Assembly: GCA_964619585.1 (NCBI GenBank)
Contig: CAZUCO010000001.1
Span: forward strand, 1 to 64,000
Direction of reading: 5' to 3'
Source of the DNA: JASLCR01 sp964619585
Lineage (GTDB): Bacteria; Patescibacteriota; Saccharimonadia; Saccharimonadales; Saccharimonadaceae
DNA: 64,000 bases
The notes under the pieces were generated by a model. That model was given only the letters and a program-made list of their open reading frames with translations, searched no databases and was not told the origin of the DNA. Shown here piece by piece: positions 43,316-51,249 of this stretch. Within the stretch, counting starts at the first letter, position 1. Every line of letters starts with the position of its first letter. A program made the position numbers and the translations under genes.

Positions 43316-43345
43316 AAAAAATCCGTCATTAGTGGCGGATTTTTT
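43316..43345 (+). terminator. Terminator after khpA
   Basis: AAAAAATCCG (43,316-43,325) pairs with CGGATTTTTT (43,336-43,345), a hairpin ending in six T. It is symmetrical, so it can also end transcription coming from the right. Confidence 0.75.
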
Positions 43346-43448
43346 GATGGCTAAGTGATCCCAGAACAAGAAAATCTCCCAAAGTGCAGCGAGCCGGAGC
43401 TCGTGGCTCTACGGCAGGCTTTCTTCGAGAGAGGCGTTGTGTGGTCCG

Positions 43449-43631
43449 CTAGCGACGCGATGCTTTGCCAAAGTTCACGGCAATAACGATGACAGCAAAC
43501 ATCAGAAAAACTGCAGACACCGCGCTAGCCAACACAATTGCCAGTATGTCATCACGAAACAGTACGGCGAGTGCGGCAAAGATTGCTGCGAAGCAGAGAT
43601 ACAGCATGGCAACAGCGATGGGATACTTCAT
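43449..43631 (-). CDS. Small two-helix membrane protein
   Basis: A 60-residue protein, MKYPIAVAMLYLCFAAIFAA then VLASAVSAVFLMFAVIVIAV and a basic end. Two hydrophobic helices with a short polar turn (FRDD). An AGGAG site 8 bases before the ATG supports a real start; a GTG just before it is also possible. No family recognised. It lies between khpA and trmD on the opposite strand. Confidence 0.5.
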   Translation of the reverse strand: MKYPIAVAMLYLCFAAIFAALAVLFRDDILAIVLASAVSAVFLMFAVIVIAVNFGKASRR

Positions 43632-43748
43632 CACAGGTTCTCCTGATTGTGGGCCGGTACAACCTTTGCATGTTCATCAAAACAAGCAAGACTGCTGATA
43701 ATATATCATTATTCGACAATACAGTCAAAGTTTGCGATAATCTAACAG

Positions 43749-44405
43749 ATGAGAAAATTCCAAGTGATTACCCTATTTCCCGAAATGTTTACAGGTATTT
43801 TTGAGACTTCGATGATGTGGAAGGCGCAGAAAGAACAAAAGGTTGAACTTTCGACGATCAATCTACGTGAGTTTGGCCTAGGGCCACGGAAGCAAGTTGA
43901 TGATACACCGTATGGCGGCGGTGATGGCATGCTACTGATGGTAGAGCCGCTCTGGAAGGCGGTGGAGGCTGCAAAAGCTAATGATCCATCGGCAAAGGTG
44001 CTCCTGATGACTCCACGTGGTTTGCGTTGGAAGCAAGCGGTGGCGCAGGAGTATGCTGATGTTGATCAGGGTTATATCTTCATTTGCGGACGCTATGAGG
44101 GCTACGATGAGCGTATCATGGAGCTGGTCGATCAAGAAGTGCGCGTAGGTGACTATGTGCTCACTGGTGGCGAATTACCCGCCATGACAATCATTGATAG
44201 TATTGTCCGTCTCATCCCAGGTGTACTTGGTGGCGAATCAAGTGCTGAGATTGAGAGCTTTTCTGACGGCAAGACACTTGAATTCCCCCAGTACACCCGT
44301 CCAGAGATTTACCGTGACTTGAAAGTTCCTGCAGTACTTCTCAGTGGCCATCACGGTGAGATTGCAAAATGGAGAGCCGAAAACTCGAAAGAATCTACCA
44401 GTTAA
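43749..44405 (+). CDS. trmD: tRNA (guanine-N1-)-methyltransferase TrmD
   Basis: A 218-residue SPOUT methyltransferase: FQVITLFPEMFTGIFETSMM, RKQVDDTPYGGGDGMLLMVE, FICGRYEGYDERIMELVDQE and the knot VLTGGELPAMTIIDSIVRLI. TrmD adds a methyl group at G37 of tRNAs and prevents frameshifts. It is a little shorter than the usual 230-250 because the last domain is trimmed. A GATAAT box lies 7 bases before the ATG (leaderless). Its 3' end overlaps the convergent pilin gene by 11 bases. Confidence 0.94.
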   Translation: MRKFQVITLFPEMFTGIFETSMMWKAQKEQKVELSTINLREFGLGPRKQVDDTPYGGGDGMLLMVEPLWKAVEAAKANDPSAKVLLMTPRGLRWKQAVAQEYADVDQGYIFICGRYEGYDERIMELVDQEVRVGDYVLTGGELPAMTIIDSIVRLIPGVLGGESSAEIESFSDGKTLEFPQYTRPEIYRDLKVPAVLLSGHHGEIAKWRAENSKESTS

Positions 44406-44907
44406 GAGCGCCAGCGGACCAGTAGCCCCAAGCCCACTCTTGGCGATTTGCACCACTATCGAGAAGTTGATTGTTGGTCTTTTCGACAGCAGTCAGACCA
44501 GTAATAGGTGCTGTGGAGGATTTTGCTGCTATACGGATCAGTTTATAGTCAGTTCCATTTGATATGTATGCGTATGAATAGTACCAGTAGCTTGGATTTG
44601 TTTTTCCTACTGGCATGCTATCGAGATAGGATGGTACAAGTGCAGAAAGAAAACCTGTGTTGAGTGCCGAGCTATAGGCAGTGGGGTATTGATATGTCCA
44701 GCCCGATGTTGAAGGATACTGACCATTTTTTGCACGATAGATGGTCAGGGCATCATTGATATGTTTCATGTCTGTCTGAGCACGCGAGAACTCGGCTCGG
44801 TCTTGTACCCCGTTGTACGACACAATAGAGATCGATGCGATAATTCCAATGACAATCACCACAACCAAAAGCTCAACAATGGTAAATCCTCTAGATAGAT
44901 ATTTCAT
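44395..44907 (-). CDS. Type IV pilin / pseudopilin
   Basis: A 170-residue prepilin. The leader MKYLSRG precedes the processing site and F-T-I-V-E-L-L; the glutamate at +5 is present. The N-terminal helix FTIVELLVVVIVIGIIASIS is the filament core, followed by a helical spine (DRAEFSRAQTDMKHINDALT) and a globular end. In Saccharibacteria type IV pili serve twitching and host contact; the rest of the machinery is not in the window. Start set by a TATAAT box (complement of 44,918-44,923) 10 bases upstream. Confidence 0.88.
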   Translation of the reverse strand: MKYLSRGFTIVELLVVVIVIGIIASISIVSYNGVQDRAEFSRAQTDMKHINDALTIYRAKNGQYPSTSGWTYQYPTAYSSALNTGFLSALVPSYLDSMPVGKTNPSYWYYSYAYISNGTDYKLIRIAAKSSTAPITGLTAVEKTNNQLLDSGANRQEWAWGYWSAGALNW

Positions 44908-44948
44908 AATGCTTATGATTATAGCGTATAAAACATAATAAGTGCATA

Positions 44949-44981
44949 AAATACCCTGCAAGTGTAGTTTGCAGGGTATTT
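44949..44981. terminator. Bidirectional hairpin terminator
   Basis: A 13-base-pair stem AAATACCCTGCAA / TTGCAGGGTATTT around a 7-base loop, with A- and T-runs on both sides. It lies upstream of the pilin gene and can stop transcription from either direction. Confidence 0.65.
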
Positions 44982-45138
44982 ATGTTGTGGTGGATGTCGT
45001 AGTGCGACCGACCAACTTTTTATAGAGAAGTTTTTATTTTTTATCTGTCGCTGAATATAATTCTAGCTGGCCCTGGGAAAAGCGCAAGGGGTTTGGTACA
45101 AAAAACAACACTTTTATGATGCGTTATACTGGTAGAAG

Positions 45139-45594
45139 ATGAAAAGGATTACCGCAACACTTATTACTCGTACTGGTTGGCATAGTCTACTTGCATTGTC
45201 ACTGGGCGCGCTATGGACGATGCTTCTTGTCTTGCAGCTATTTTGGTTCGAAGATATGCCGGCTGAATTGGGTGTGCTTCTGCCTGCCTCTTGGTCTCGG
45301 TCTGCGATCGTGATTGGGGCTGTACTAGCTACGCTCGAACTGTTTACAGTTGCATACTTTTTACCGTTGGCGCTTAGTATGCTTGCCCGCTGGTGCGTAC
45401 GGATCATTGCCCTTCTTGTCCCACTATTATGGAGCGTGCTACTTGGCTACGCATTACTTGTTCAGCAGCCAGCTAATGTCGTATACCTTGGTGCTAAATT
45501 CGATATCCCTCTTAGTTGGTTATCTATTAGTGGGATGGTGGTTGTATTCTTACTGACGCTGGTAGTCGTAGTGAAAGATATGCGGAAATCTTGA
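45139..45594 (+). CDS. Membrane protein, unknown function
   Basis: A 151-residue protein with four hydrophobic helices (about 15-35, 47-67, 72-100 and 120-145). The sequence between helices is short and poor in charged residues. No family recognised. A TATACT box lies 8 bases before the ATG at 45,139. Last gene before tRNA-Gln. Confidence 0.6.
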   Translation: MKRITATLITRTGWHSLLALSLGALWTMLLVLQLFWFEDMPAELGVLLPASWSRSAIVIGAVLATLELFTVAYFLPLALSMLARWCVRIIALLVPLLWSVLLGYALLVQQPANVVYLGAKFDIPLSWLSISGMVVVFLLTLVVVVKDMRKS

Positions 45595-45633
45595 GATTTT
45601 ACCTCTAAAATGGTACACTCTATTAAGTCTTGA

Positions 45634-45707
45634 TGGGGATTGGCCAAGTGGTAAGGCACCGGGTTCTGGTCCCGTGATCGGGGGTTCGAATCCCTCATCC
45701 CCAGCCA
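45634..45707 (+). tRNA. tRNA-Gln(CTG)
   Basis: Full cloverleaf: acceptor TGGGGAT / ATCCCCA, D arm GGCC...AGGC, anticodon loop TTCTGGT with anticodon CTG, T arm GGGGG-TTCGAAT-CCCTC, discriminator G and an encoded CCA. 74 bases. A perfect terminator follows directly, and a 16-base piece of its 3' end is repeated at 45,885-45,900. Confidence 0.93.
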
Positions 45708-45743
45708 CGAAAAAAGATTGAGTTTTTGCTCAATCTTTTTTCG
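45708..45743 (+). terminator. Terminator of tRNA-Gln
   Basis: A perfect 15-base-pair hairpin: CGAAAAAAGATTGAG, loop TTTTTG, and its complement with six T near the end. Confidence 0.85.
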
Positions 45744-46158
45744 TAACTAGAGCTGAGCGATCCCAAGTCCCGAGAATTTTACTGGAGGTAAAATTTATCG
45801 GTGGGTTCGGCGTAGGGCGGTGAAGACAGAAAAGCACGAAGTATTTTTCTGTCGAGCGAGCGGAGGAGCAAGTTGGCTTGCGATATCCCTCATCCCCAGC
45901 TAAGTATAGGCAGTGTAGAATCGCAGGTATTTCAATTATTTTTGAAATACCCTTATAGAAAACTCTGTTTAGGTAGCAGTTGATGGCGAGTCGGCTAGCA
46001 TCAAAATGTGGCTGAGGTAGATCACCAGGGTCACACCACAATAGCTCTGTACAATAGAACATCGTAGGGTTTGGCGAAGCATAGTGAAGAAGCGAATGCA
46101 GTGACGGCTATTTTTGTTTATGCTTGCGAGGGAGAGAAGTAACTGACACAATACACCC
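45744..46158. other. Gene-free structured stretch after tRNA-Gln
   Basis: No coding gene. Visible: a hairpin GACAGAAAA...TTTTTCTGTC near 45,823-45,853; a hairpin with arms GGTATTTCA / TGAAATACC near 45,926-45,952; and two related segments, GGGTTCGGCGTAGGGCGGTGAAGAC-like at about 45,803 and GGGTTTGGCGAAGCATAGTGAAG-like at about 46,064, each followed by TATTTTT and a GCGAG-rich tail. They look like two copies of one diverged element of about 90 bases. Confidence 0.4.
45885..45900 (+). repeat. Duplicate of the tRNA-Gln 3' end (16 bases)
   Basis: ATCCCTCATCCCCAGC at 45,885-45,900 is identical to 45,690-45,705 in the tRNA-Gln gene. A tRNA 3' end repeated downstream of the tRNA is what an att pair looks like; here only 195 bases separate the two, so the inserted DNA is tiny or mostly lost. 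Confidence 0.7.
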
Positions 46159-46548
46159 ATGAGAGATTTACCTCCTGGCGTATCGCGAGAATTAACACGA
46201 CTCTACGGTCCTGTACTTGCAACCTTCACATTAAATCAAACACCTGAAGGTGCTGCCCCTATGTCTATACGTGAGCAGTGGATGGGTATTACACTGCCTG
46301 TCCGTGAGTCTGCGCTCGCCAAGCTCGCATTCGGGCAGATTGAATATTTTGACTTCCTTAGTTTTAACGAAAAGAGTAACCCAGACCCTGTGTCAATTAG
46401 CGGCTATGAGGCCGTTGATGCTTTACATGAAGCTGGCAAAGATGAGGCAGTTGATTTTTGGGCTCCGTATTCTGAAGGCCTGTTTACATTTCGAGGTTAC
46501 GAAGGCAAATTGATATCTCTCGAGAGTCAAGACTCAACTGAGCGGTAG
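46159..46548 (+). CDS. Hypothetical protein
   Basis: A 129-residue soluble protein, MRDLPPGVSRELTRLYGPVL, then TPEGAAPMSIREQWMGITLP and a rather acidic second half. No family recognised. It is followed after 5 bases by the next hypothetical gene, so both may be one operon. Confidence 0.6.
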   Translation: MRDLPPGVSRELTRLYGPVLATFTLNQTPEGAAPMSIREQWMGITLPVRESALAKLAFGQIEYFDFLSFNEKSNPDPVSISGYEAVDALHEAGKDEAVDFWAPYSEGLFTFRGYEGKLISLESQDSTER

Positions 46549-46553
46549 ATAAG

Positions 46554-47093
46554 ATGTCTGAAATACTTCCCCATCAAACTTCTAATAGAGAGCGGCGGAT
46601 AGCGATTCCAATTTTGGCCGCTATCTTGGGCGGTGCGGCAGTATATGCATATGAATATCGAATCGACTCAGGCCGGTCTAAGCCTAGTCTTACTCCTGCC
46701 GAAATCCTAGAACATACTACACCATGTGCCACTGATCCTCTGACGTTTGAGCTTGATGGTAAACGCCAAGTGATTGCAGATAGTCGCTGTCGAAGTAATG
46801 GTGATCAAACGGTTAATCTCAATCTTGCCCCAAACGAGTCAACTCTTGGCCCCCTTGCAATTGTACGAAGTGGTACACCTCTGGAGGTAATTTGTGTTAC
46901 AAAAGGCGGGAAGGCCACGGATGCAAAACGGCAGTATAGAGACAATACATGGGTGCGGGTAAAGGCGTCGACAGTTGAGGGTGTTGTATTCCGAAGTGCT
47001 CGAGATGAAGGATTCATAAGCGTGTTAGATGTGGTAGCCGACAGTAAGCTGCCTATTTGTGGTGAGGATGAGAAAACCTCTGCAACCATTTAG
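46554..47093 (+). CDS. Membrane-anchored extracytoplasmic protein
   Basis: A 179-residue protein with one N-terminal membrane helix (IAIPILAAILGGAAVYAYEY, about 15-35) and an outside domain. The domain has four cysteines (TTPCATD, SRCRSNG, EVICVTK, LPICGED), enough for two disulfides, and short beta-type segments as in SH3-like domains (WVRVKASTVEGVVFRS). No firm family. Directly follows 46,159-46,548. Confidence 0.6.
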   Translation: MSEILPHQTSNRERRIAIPILAAILGGAAVYAYEYRIDSGRSKPSLTPAEILEHTTPCATDPLTFELDGKRQVIADSRCRSNGDQTVNLNLAPNESTLGPLAIVRSGTPLEVICVTKGGKATDAKRQYRDNTWVRVKASTVEGVVFRSARDEGFISVLDVVADSKLPICGEDEKTSATI

Positions 47094-47153
47094 CCCTACT
47101 CGATGGATAAACCTAGTTGAAGGTTACAGCTGTCAATTCATCAGGCTGTGAAT

Positions 47154-47705
47154 CTAAACAAACGTGCCGAATATAAACCCAATGAGGTATGTAATACCCA
47201 TAGCGAGTAGCCCGCCTATCATAATGCGAGCCATAGCACGAACTTTTGGTGCGTTGCCAGCCATGGCGCTGAAGTAGCCCGTGAGTAGCAGCGCAACAAC
47301 AACTGCACCGATGGTTGCCCAAATCTTTGTGCCATTGGGCGCAATGACAACCGCAAGAAATGGTACAAGTCCACCAACAGTAAACGAAACAAATGATGCT
47401 ATCGCTGCCTGAACTGGGCTTGTGAGTTCGTGGTTCTCGGCGTCATCACCGTGGACGGTCTCGACGTGAACTTTTTCGGCATCTCGTTGGCTGCCGACAG
47501 AGACATATTCGCCTACGGCCATAGATAAGGCACCGGCTACGAGCGCTGCCATACCGGCGGTAAATATTGCTTTGTTGTCTGCGCCGGCCCCAGCAACACC
47601 CATTACGACACTTGAGGTTGAGACGATACCGTCATTGGCGCCAAGTACGGCTGCCCGGAGCTTGTTGAACTTGCTATTGAGTGATTCAAGGGTTTGGTCT
47701 GTCAT
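47154..47705 (-). CDS. VIT1/CCC1-family transporter
   Basis: A 183-residue membrane protein of the vacuolar iron transporter family: KLRAAVLGANDGIVSTSSVV, MAVGEYVSVGSQRDAEK and four to five membrane helices. In this family the first helix and the E/D residues of the cytosolic part carry Fe(II) or Mn(II). The start at 47,705 is set by a TACAAT box (complement of 47,713-47,718) 7 bases upstream; the longer frame has no such support. Likely metal export or storage. Confidence 0.85.
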   Translation of the reverse strand: MTDQTLESLNSKFNKLRAAVLGANDGIVSTSSVVMGVAGAGADNKAIFTAGMAALVAGALSMAVGEYVSVGSQRDAEKVHVETVHGDDAENHELTSPVQAAIASFVSFTVGGLVPFLAVVIAPNGTKIWATIGAVVVALLLTGYFSAMAGNAPKVRAMARIMIGGLLAMGITYLIGFIFGTFV

Positions 47706-47760
47706 TCCTTCTATTGTACATGAGTTGACCACAAAATCTGGAGTATACTGAGACATAGGC

Positions 47761-48273
47761 ATGAGTGAAATACTGACAAAATTAATCGCTGACGGTCTTG
47801 TTATTGTGGTTATACTGATTGGTGCGGCGGCACTACTCTGGAGAATACCGAAAGGTCATCGGCTAGACGCGTACAGCCGTGTTCTGATGGCAGGCCTCAC
47901 TGCATATCTTGTAGCCAAGCTCGTAGGTTCTATCTACCAGCCAGAGCTGACACGGCCGTTCGAGCAAATGGGAGTCTCGGCTGGTGCTTCATATCTGAAC
48001 AATCCAGGTTTTCCGTCGGATCATGTTCTGTTTTGTACTGCAATTACACTTGCCGTGTGGTTTGAGGTTCGCTCAAAACAGTTGCTAGCCATCTTGCTTG
48101 GACTAACTCTTGCCGTGGGGGCCGGACGCGTACTTGCACTTGTTCATACACCGTTCGATGTTGTCGGCGGGCTTATCATCGCCTGCGTGGGCATACCATG
48201 GTATTTACAGAGGGATAAGCATAAGCTCATTACGAACCAATATCGCCAGAAAATCAATAATGGTGTAAAATAA
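47761..48273 (+). CDS. PAP2-family membrane phosphatase
   Basis: A 170-residue PAP2 protein with five hydrophobic helices. The phosphatase motifs are visible: GFPSDHVLFC (motif 2, with SxxH as SDH) and VGAGRVLALVHTPFDVVGGL (motif 3 R-x5-H-x3-D). Motif 1 (K-x6-RP) is reduced to the TRPFEQ region. Such enzymes dephosphorylate undecaprenyl pyrophosphate or phosphatidic acid. A TATACT box lies 11 bases before the ATG. Confidence 0.82.
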   Translation: MSEILTKLIADGLVIVVILIGAAALLWRIPKGHRLDAYSRVLMAGLTAYLVAKLVGSIYQPELTRPFEQMGVSAGASYLNNPGFPSDHVLFCTAITLAVWFEVRSKQLLAILLGLTLAVGAGRVLALVHTPFDVVGGLIIACVGIPWYLQRDKHKLITNQYRQKINNGVK

Positions 48274-48304
48274 TTCGTAATATACAACGTCGAGGGAGAC
48301 AACG

Positions 48305-48796
48305 ATGGCAAAAACGAAACCAGTCGAGAAACAGTTAGGGTTGCCTCTAATGTCATGGAGAGACGTTGGCCGGCTCGTGCTTGGGGGTGTGCTTGTCGGA
48401 CTCATAACTCTTGCTCTGTATGCTGTTCTTGATAAGTATATCTTGACTCCCGGCCTTTGTTCAGAGGTAGGTACGGTGACCGGGCGCTGCGAGAACAAGC
48501 TCTATTTTGCAAACGCATTTGCTATGGTCTTGGGAGCGTTCGCAGGGCTATTTATTATGGTTCAGCAGCGGGTTTTCCGGCCACTGCTTGTCGTTATCTT
48601 GGCTACGGCAGGTCTGTGGAATATTATCATGGTAACAACTGATCTCAGCTGGTGGCTACACGCACTGATTATTGCTGTCTTGTTTGGCATTACTTATGTT
48701 GCATTTGCATGGTTGGTGCAGCTGCGCAACTTCTTGGTAGCGTTGATACTCGCGGTGATCCTCGTCATAGCGATGCGTCTCGTCCTAATGAGCTAA
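48305..48796 (+). CDS. Membrane protein, unknown function
   Basis: A 163-residue protein with four hydrophobic helices (about 20-42, 68-88, 95-118 and 122-155). Two cysteines in the loop between helices 1 and 2 (GLCSEVG, GRCENKL) could form a disulfide on the outside. A GAGGGAGA ribosome site precedes the ATG. No family recognised. It lies between the PAP2 gene and rmuC. Confidence 0.6.
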   Translation: MAKTKPVEKQLGLPLMSWRDVGRLVLGGVLVGLITLALYAVLDKYILTPGLCSEVGTVTGRCENKLYFANAFAMVLGAFAGLFIMVQQRVFRPLLVVILATAGLWNIIMVTTDLSWWLHALIIAVLFGITYVAFAWLVQLRNFLVALILAVILVIAMRLVLMS

Positions 48797-48811
48797 TGCT
48801 ACAATAAAGCT

Positions 48812-49885
48812 ATGGAACAACAGTTTATTACTATTCTTTTATTTATTGGACTAGTCGTCGGTTTCGGGCTGGTTATTTTTATCATGAACCAGCGCTTGAA
48901 AGAGCTAAAGAGCAGTTCAGCGATCGAGCTCGTGAAGGGTGATGTTACTGAACTATCACGAACGATTGCATTGCTTGAAAAGAACATGGGCGAGCGGCTT
49001 GATCGCGGCAATACGAATGTACAGCAGGCGGTTGGAAGGCAACTAACGGAAAGCGCGAAGCTCGTTGCTGATGTGACGCAACGTCTTGCCAAGCTGGACG
49101 AGACAAATCGTCGGGTTGTTGACGTAGCTGATGAGCTAAAAACACTGCAAAACGTGCTATCAAATCCGAAGCAGCGAGGGGTTTTTGGCGAATACTACCT
49201 AGAGAGTGTGCTTGAGAATGTTCTTCCACCGGGGCAGTACCAGATGCAATATAAGTTTAAGGATGGGGAAATAGTTGACGCCGTGATCTTTCTTGAAAAA
49301 GGTCAAGTGCTTCCTATCGATAGTAAATTCTCGCTCGAAAACTACAATCGTATGATAGAAGCAAGCGGCAAGGAACGTGAACTTCTGCTACAAAAGGTAA
49401 AGGGTGATCTAAAACTCCGTATAGACGAGACAAGCAAATACATTCGTCCAAGTGAAAAAACGATGGAATTTGCTTTTATGTTTATTCCATCAGAATCGCT
49501 GTACTATGATTTACTGATCAACAATGTAGGCCAGGGCGGAAGCTCAAGGGACTTGATTGAGTACGCATTCCGAGATAAACGGGTCATCATCGTGAGTCCA
49601 ACAAGCTTCATGGCTTATCTTCAGACGGTCTTGCAAGGCCTGAGGAGTCTGCAGATTGAAGAGCAGGCTAAGGATATTCAAGTGCGTGTTGGTAAGCTTG
49701 GTGTGCATATCGCGAAGTTTGAGACGTTCATGCAGAAACTTGGCGCAAGTTTGGGGACGACGGTCAATCACTACAACAATGCTCATAAGGAGCTAGCAAA
49801 AGTAGACAAGGATATCGTGAAAATATCCAACAATGACAGTAGCGTTGATCCTGTGCTGCTCGACAAACCGCAGTCTGATGAATAG
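48812..49885 (+). CDS. rmuC: RmuC-family DNA recombination protein
   Basis: A 357-residue RmuC: one N-terminal membrane helix (ITILLFIGLVVGFGLVIFIM), a coiled coil (about 30-110) and the RmuC nuclease-like core with RGVFGEYYLESVLENVLPPG, PIDSKFSLENYNRM and RVIIVSPTSFMAYLQTVLQG. RmuC limits inversions at short inverted repeats. A TACAAT box (48,800-48,805) lies 6 bases before the ATG. Confidence 0.92.
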   Translation: MEQQFITILLFIGLVVGFGLVIFIMNQRLKELKSSSAIELVKGDVTELSRTIALLEKNMGERLDRGNTNVQQAVGRQLTESAKLVADVTQRLAKLDETNRRVVDVADELKTLQNVLSNPKQRGVFGEYYLESVLENVLPPGQYQMQYKFKDGEIVDAVIFLEKGQVLPIDSKFSLENYNRMIEASGKERELLLQKVKGDLKLRIDETSKYIRPSEKTMEFAFMFIPSESLYYDLLINNVGQGGSSRDLIEYAFRDKRVIIVSPTSFMAYLQTVLQGLRSLQIEEQAKDIQVRVGKLGVHIAKFETFMQKLGASLGTTVNHYNNAHKELAKVDKDIVKISNNDSSVDPVLLDKPQSDE

Positions 49886-49900
49886 TGATCAGGACAAAAA

Positions 49901-49930
49901 TAAAACACCCTCACTCGCGAGGGTGTTTTA
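49901..49930. terminator. Bidirectional terminator between rmuC and aquaporin genes
   Basis: A 12-base-pair perfect stem TAAAACACCCTC / GAGGGTGTTTTA around ACTCGC, flanked by A and T runs. It serves both convergent genes. Confidence 0.85.
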
Positions 49931-49944
49931 TGTATGCAATGTTT

Positions 49945-50850
49945 CTACTTACGCAATCGGTTAGCGAGAAGTAGATAAAGATTACCACCAAGAGCTGCAC
50001 CGATAAGTGTTCCGAGGATCACTTCGAAGCCAAGACGAGAGTAACGCTTTTCGTCTTTGCTTGCATTACCGCTTTGTAGTTCTGCATCAGTCTTTTCAGT
50101 TGCTGCAAGAGCTACGGCTGGGTTTAGCGCTGCGCCACCAACACGCATTTCGTGTGGTACGTTGTTGAGTGCAGCAACACCAGTTGTCTGGTTTACTTTT
50201 GATTCAATCTTTGACTGATCAACATTGGCACTTACATTGGCAAGGAGGCTGGTCGCAACCATCAAACCGATAGTGAGTGAAAGTCCAATACCAAGGGCTT
50301 TCCCCGTTGCATTAACTTCATCCCGAAGGAGCACAGCACCAAGTCCAAAGAGGAATACGGCAGTACCGATAAGCTCAACAGAGAAGATACTCCAGCTAAA
50401 TGTTGAGAAGTGGCTGAAGTCTAGGTTGAACGCCTGACCTGAGATAGCATTCATAACGACGACAGCACCCAGTGCTCCAAGGAGCTGAGCGATCCAGTAG
50501 AACGGTACAAGCGCACCCTTGACGCGACGCATTGCCCATAGACCAAAAGTCACTGCTGGGTTAACGTGTGACCCTGATACTGCACCGATGGCAAACACAA
50601 GCACAGCGAGTGTGAGACCAACATAGAGTGGCGCAAGCACTTGAGTTGCTGCGAGTGCAACAACGGTCAGCACAAACGTACCAACAAGCTCAGCAACCAG
50701 GATATTAGCGAGGTTGTCGGTCCATGTTGCTGTTGTTGAGCGTGAGGCTGATGCGCTCACTGTCTTTACCTTTGTTGTAGTGGTCTTAGTAGTGGTAGGA
50801 GCCTTGCGAGTAGACTTCTTACTACTGGTGGCAGTTTTTTTGGTTGCCAT
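49945..50850 (-). CDS. Aquaporin / MIP channel with basic N-terminal tail
   Basis: A 301-residue major intrinsic protein with six membrane helices and the two pore loops, SHVNPAVTFG and AALNPAVALA. The first 45 residues are a lysine/threonine-rich cytoplasmic tail (MATKKTATSSKKSTRKAPTT) like histone H1 tails; family members normally lack it. The insert after the second half helix (SKIESKVNQTTGVAALNN) is also longer than usual. An AAGGAGGG ribosome site precedes the ATG at 50,850, which fixes the start. Conducts water or glycerol. Confidence 0.88.
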   Translation of the reverse strand: MATKKTATSSKKSTRKAPTTTKTTTTKVKTVSASASRSTTATWTDNLANILVAELVGTFVLTVVALAATQVLAPLYVGLTLAVLVFAIGAVSGSHVNPAVTFGLWAMRRVKGALVPFYWIAQLLGALGAVVVMNAISGQAFNLDFSHFSTFSWSIFSVELIGTAVFLFGLGAVLLRDEVNATGKALGIGLSLTIGLMVATSLLANVSANVDQSKIESKVNQTTGVAALNNVPHEMRVGGAALNPAVALAATEKTDAELQSGNASKDEKRYSRLGFEVILGTLIGAALGGNLYLLLANRLRK

Positions 50851-50921
50851 AGTATATTCCCTCCTTAATTCATCACGAATATGACCAGAGTATAGCATAA
50901 ATAGGATGCTACAATAAAGGC

Positions 50922-51158
50922 ATGGCACTATTTGTGAATCAAGAGAATACGCGAACAAAACTGCAGGAGCGGATTGCTGCAGAACTTTCGGAGAAGGCAA
51001 AAAAGAAAGCGCTCGAAGAGACCGAGCGACCCGATGGGGTTGACGATTCGGCCTACCTACGCGGAACAAAACAAACTACAAGCCTTGCTTGGGTTTGGGT
51101 GCTGATCGCGGTTGCTGCGGTTGGAGTAATTATCTGGCTCGTTACTCAGACATTCTAA
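50922..51158 (+). CDS. Small single-pass membrane protein
   Basis: A 78-residue tail-anchored protein: a polar helix (NQENTRTKLQERIAAELSEK), then KKKALEETERPDGVDDSAYL and a C-terminal membrane helix (about 56-76, WVWVLIAVAAVGVIIWLV). No family recognised. TACAAT (50,910-50,915) lies 6 bases before the ATG. Divergent from the aquaporin. Confidence 0.65.
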   Translation: MALFVNQENTRTKLQERIAAELSEKAKKKALEETERPDGVDDSAYLRGTKQTTSLAWVWVLIAVAAVGVIIWLVTQTF

Positions 51159-51249
51159 GCCTAAAGCCTATGGTATGAAATGATGACCAGTCGTCCTATG
51201 TGTAATTCCTGATGCGATCTAACGCAACGAATGATATACTTGGTAACAG

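Noticed and set aside
45730..46062. 110-codon minus-strand frame after tRNA-Gln
   Set aside because: It covers a terminator hairpin and the tRNA 3' repeat; low-quality composition, no ribosome site.
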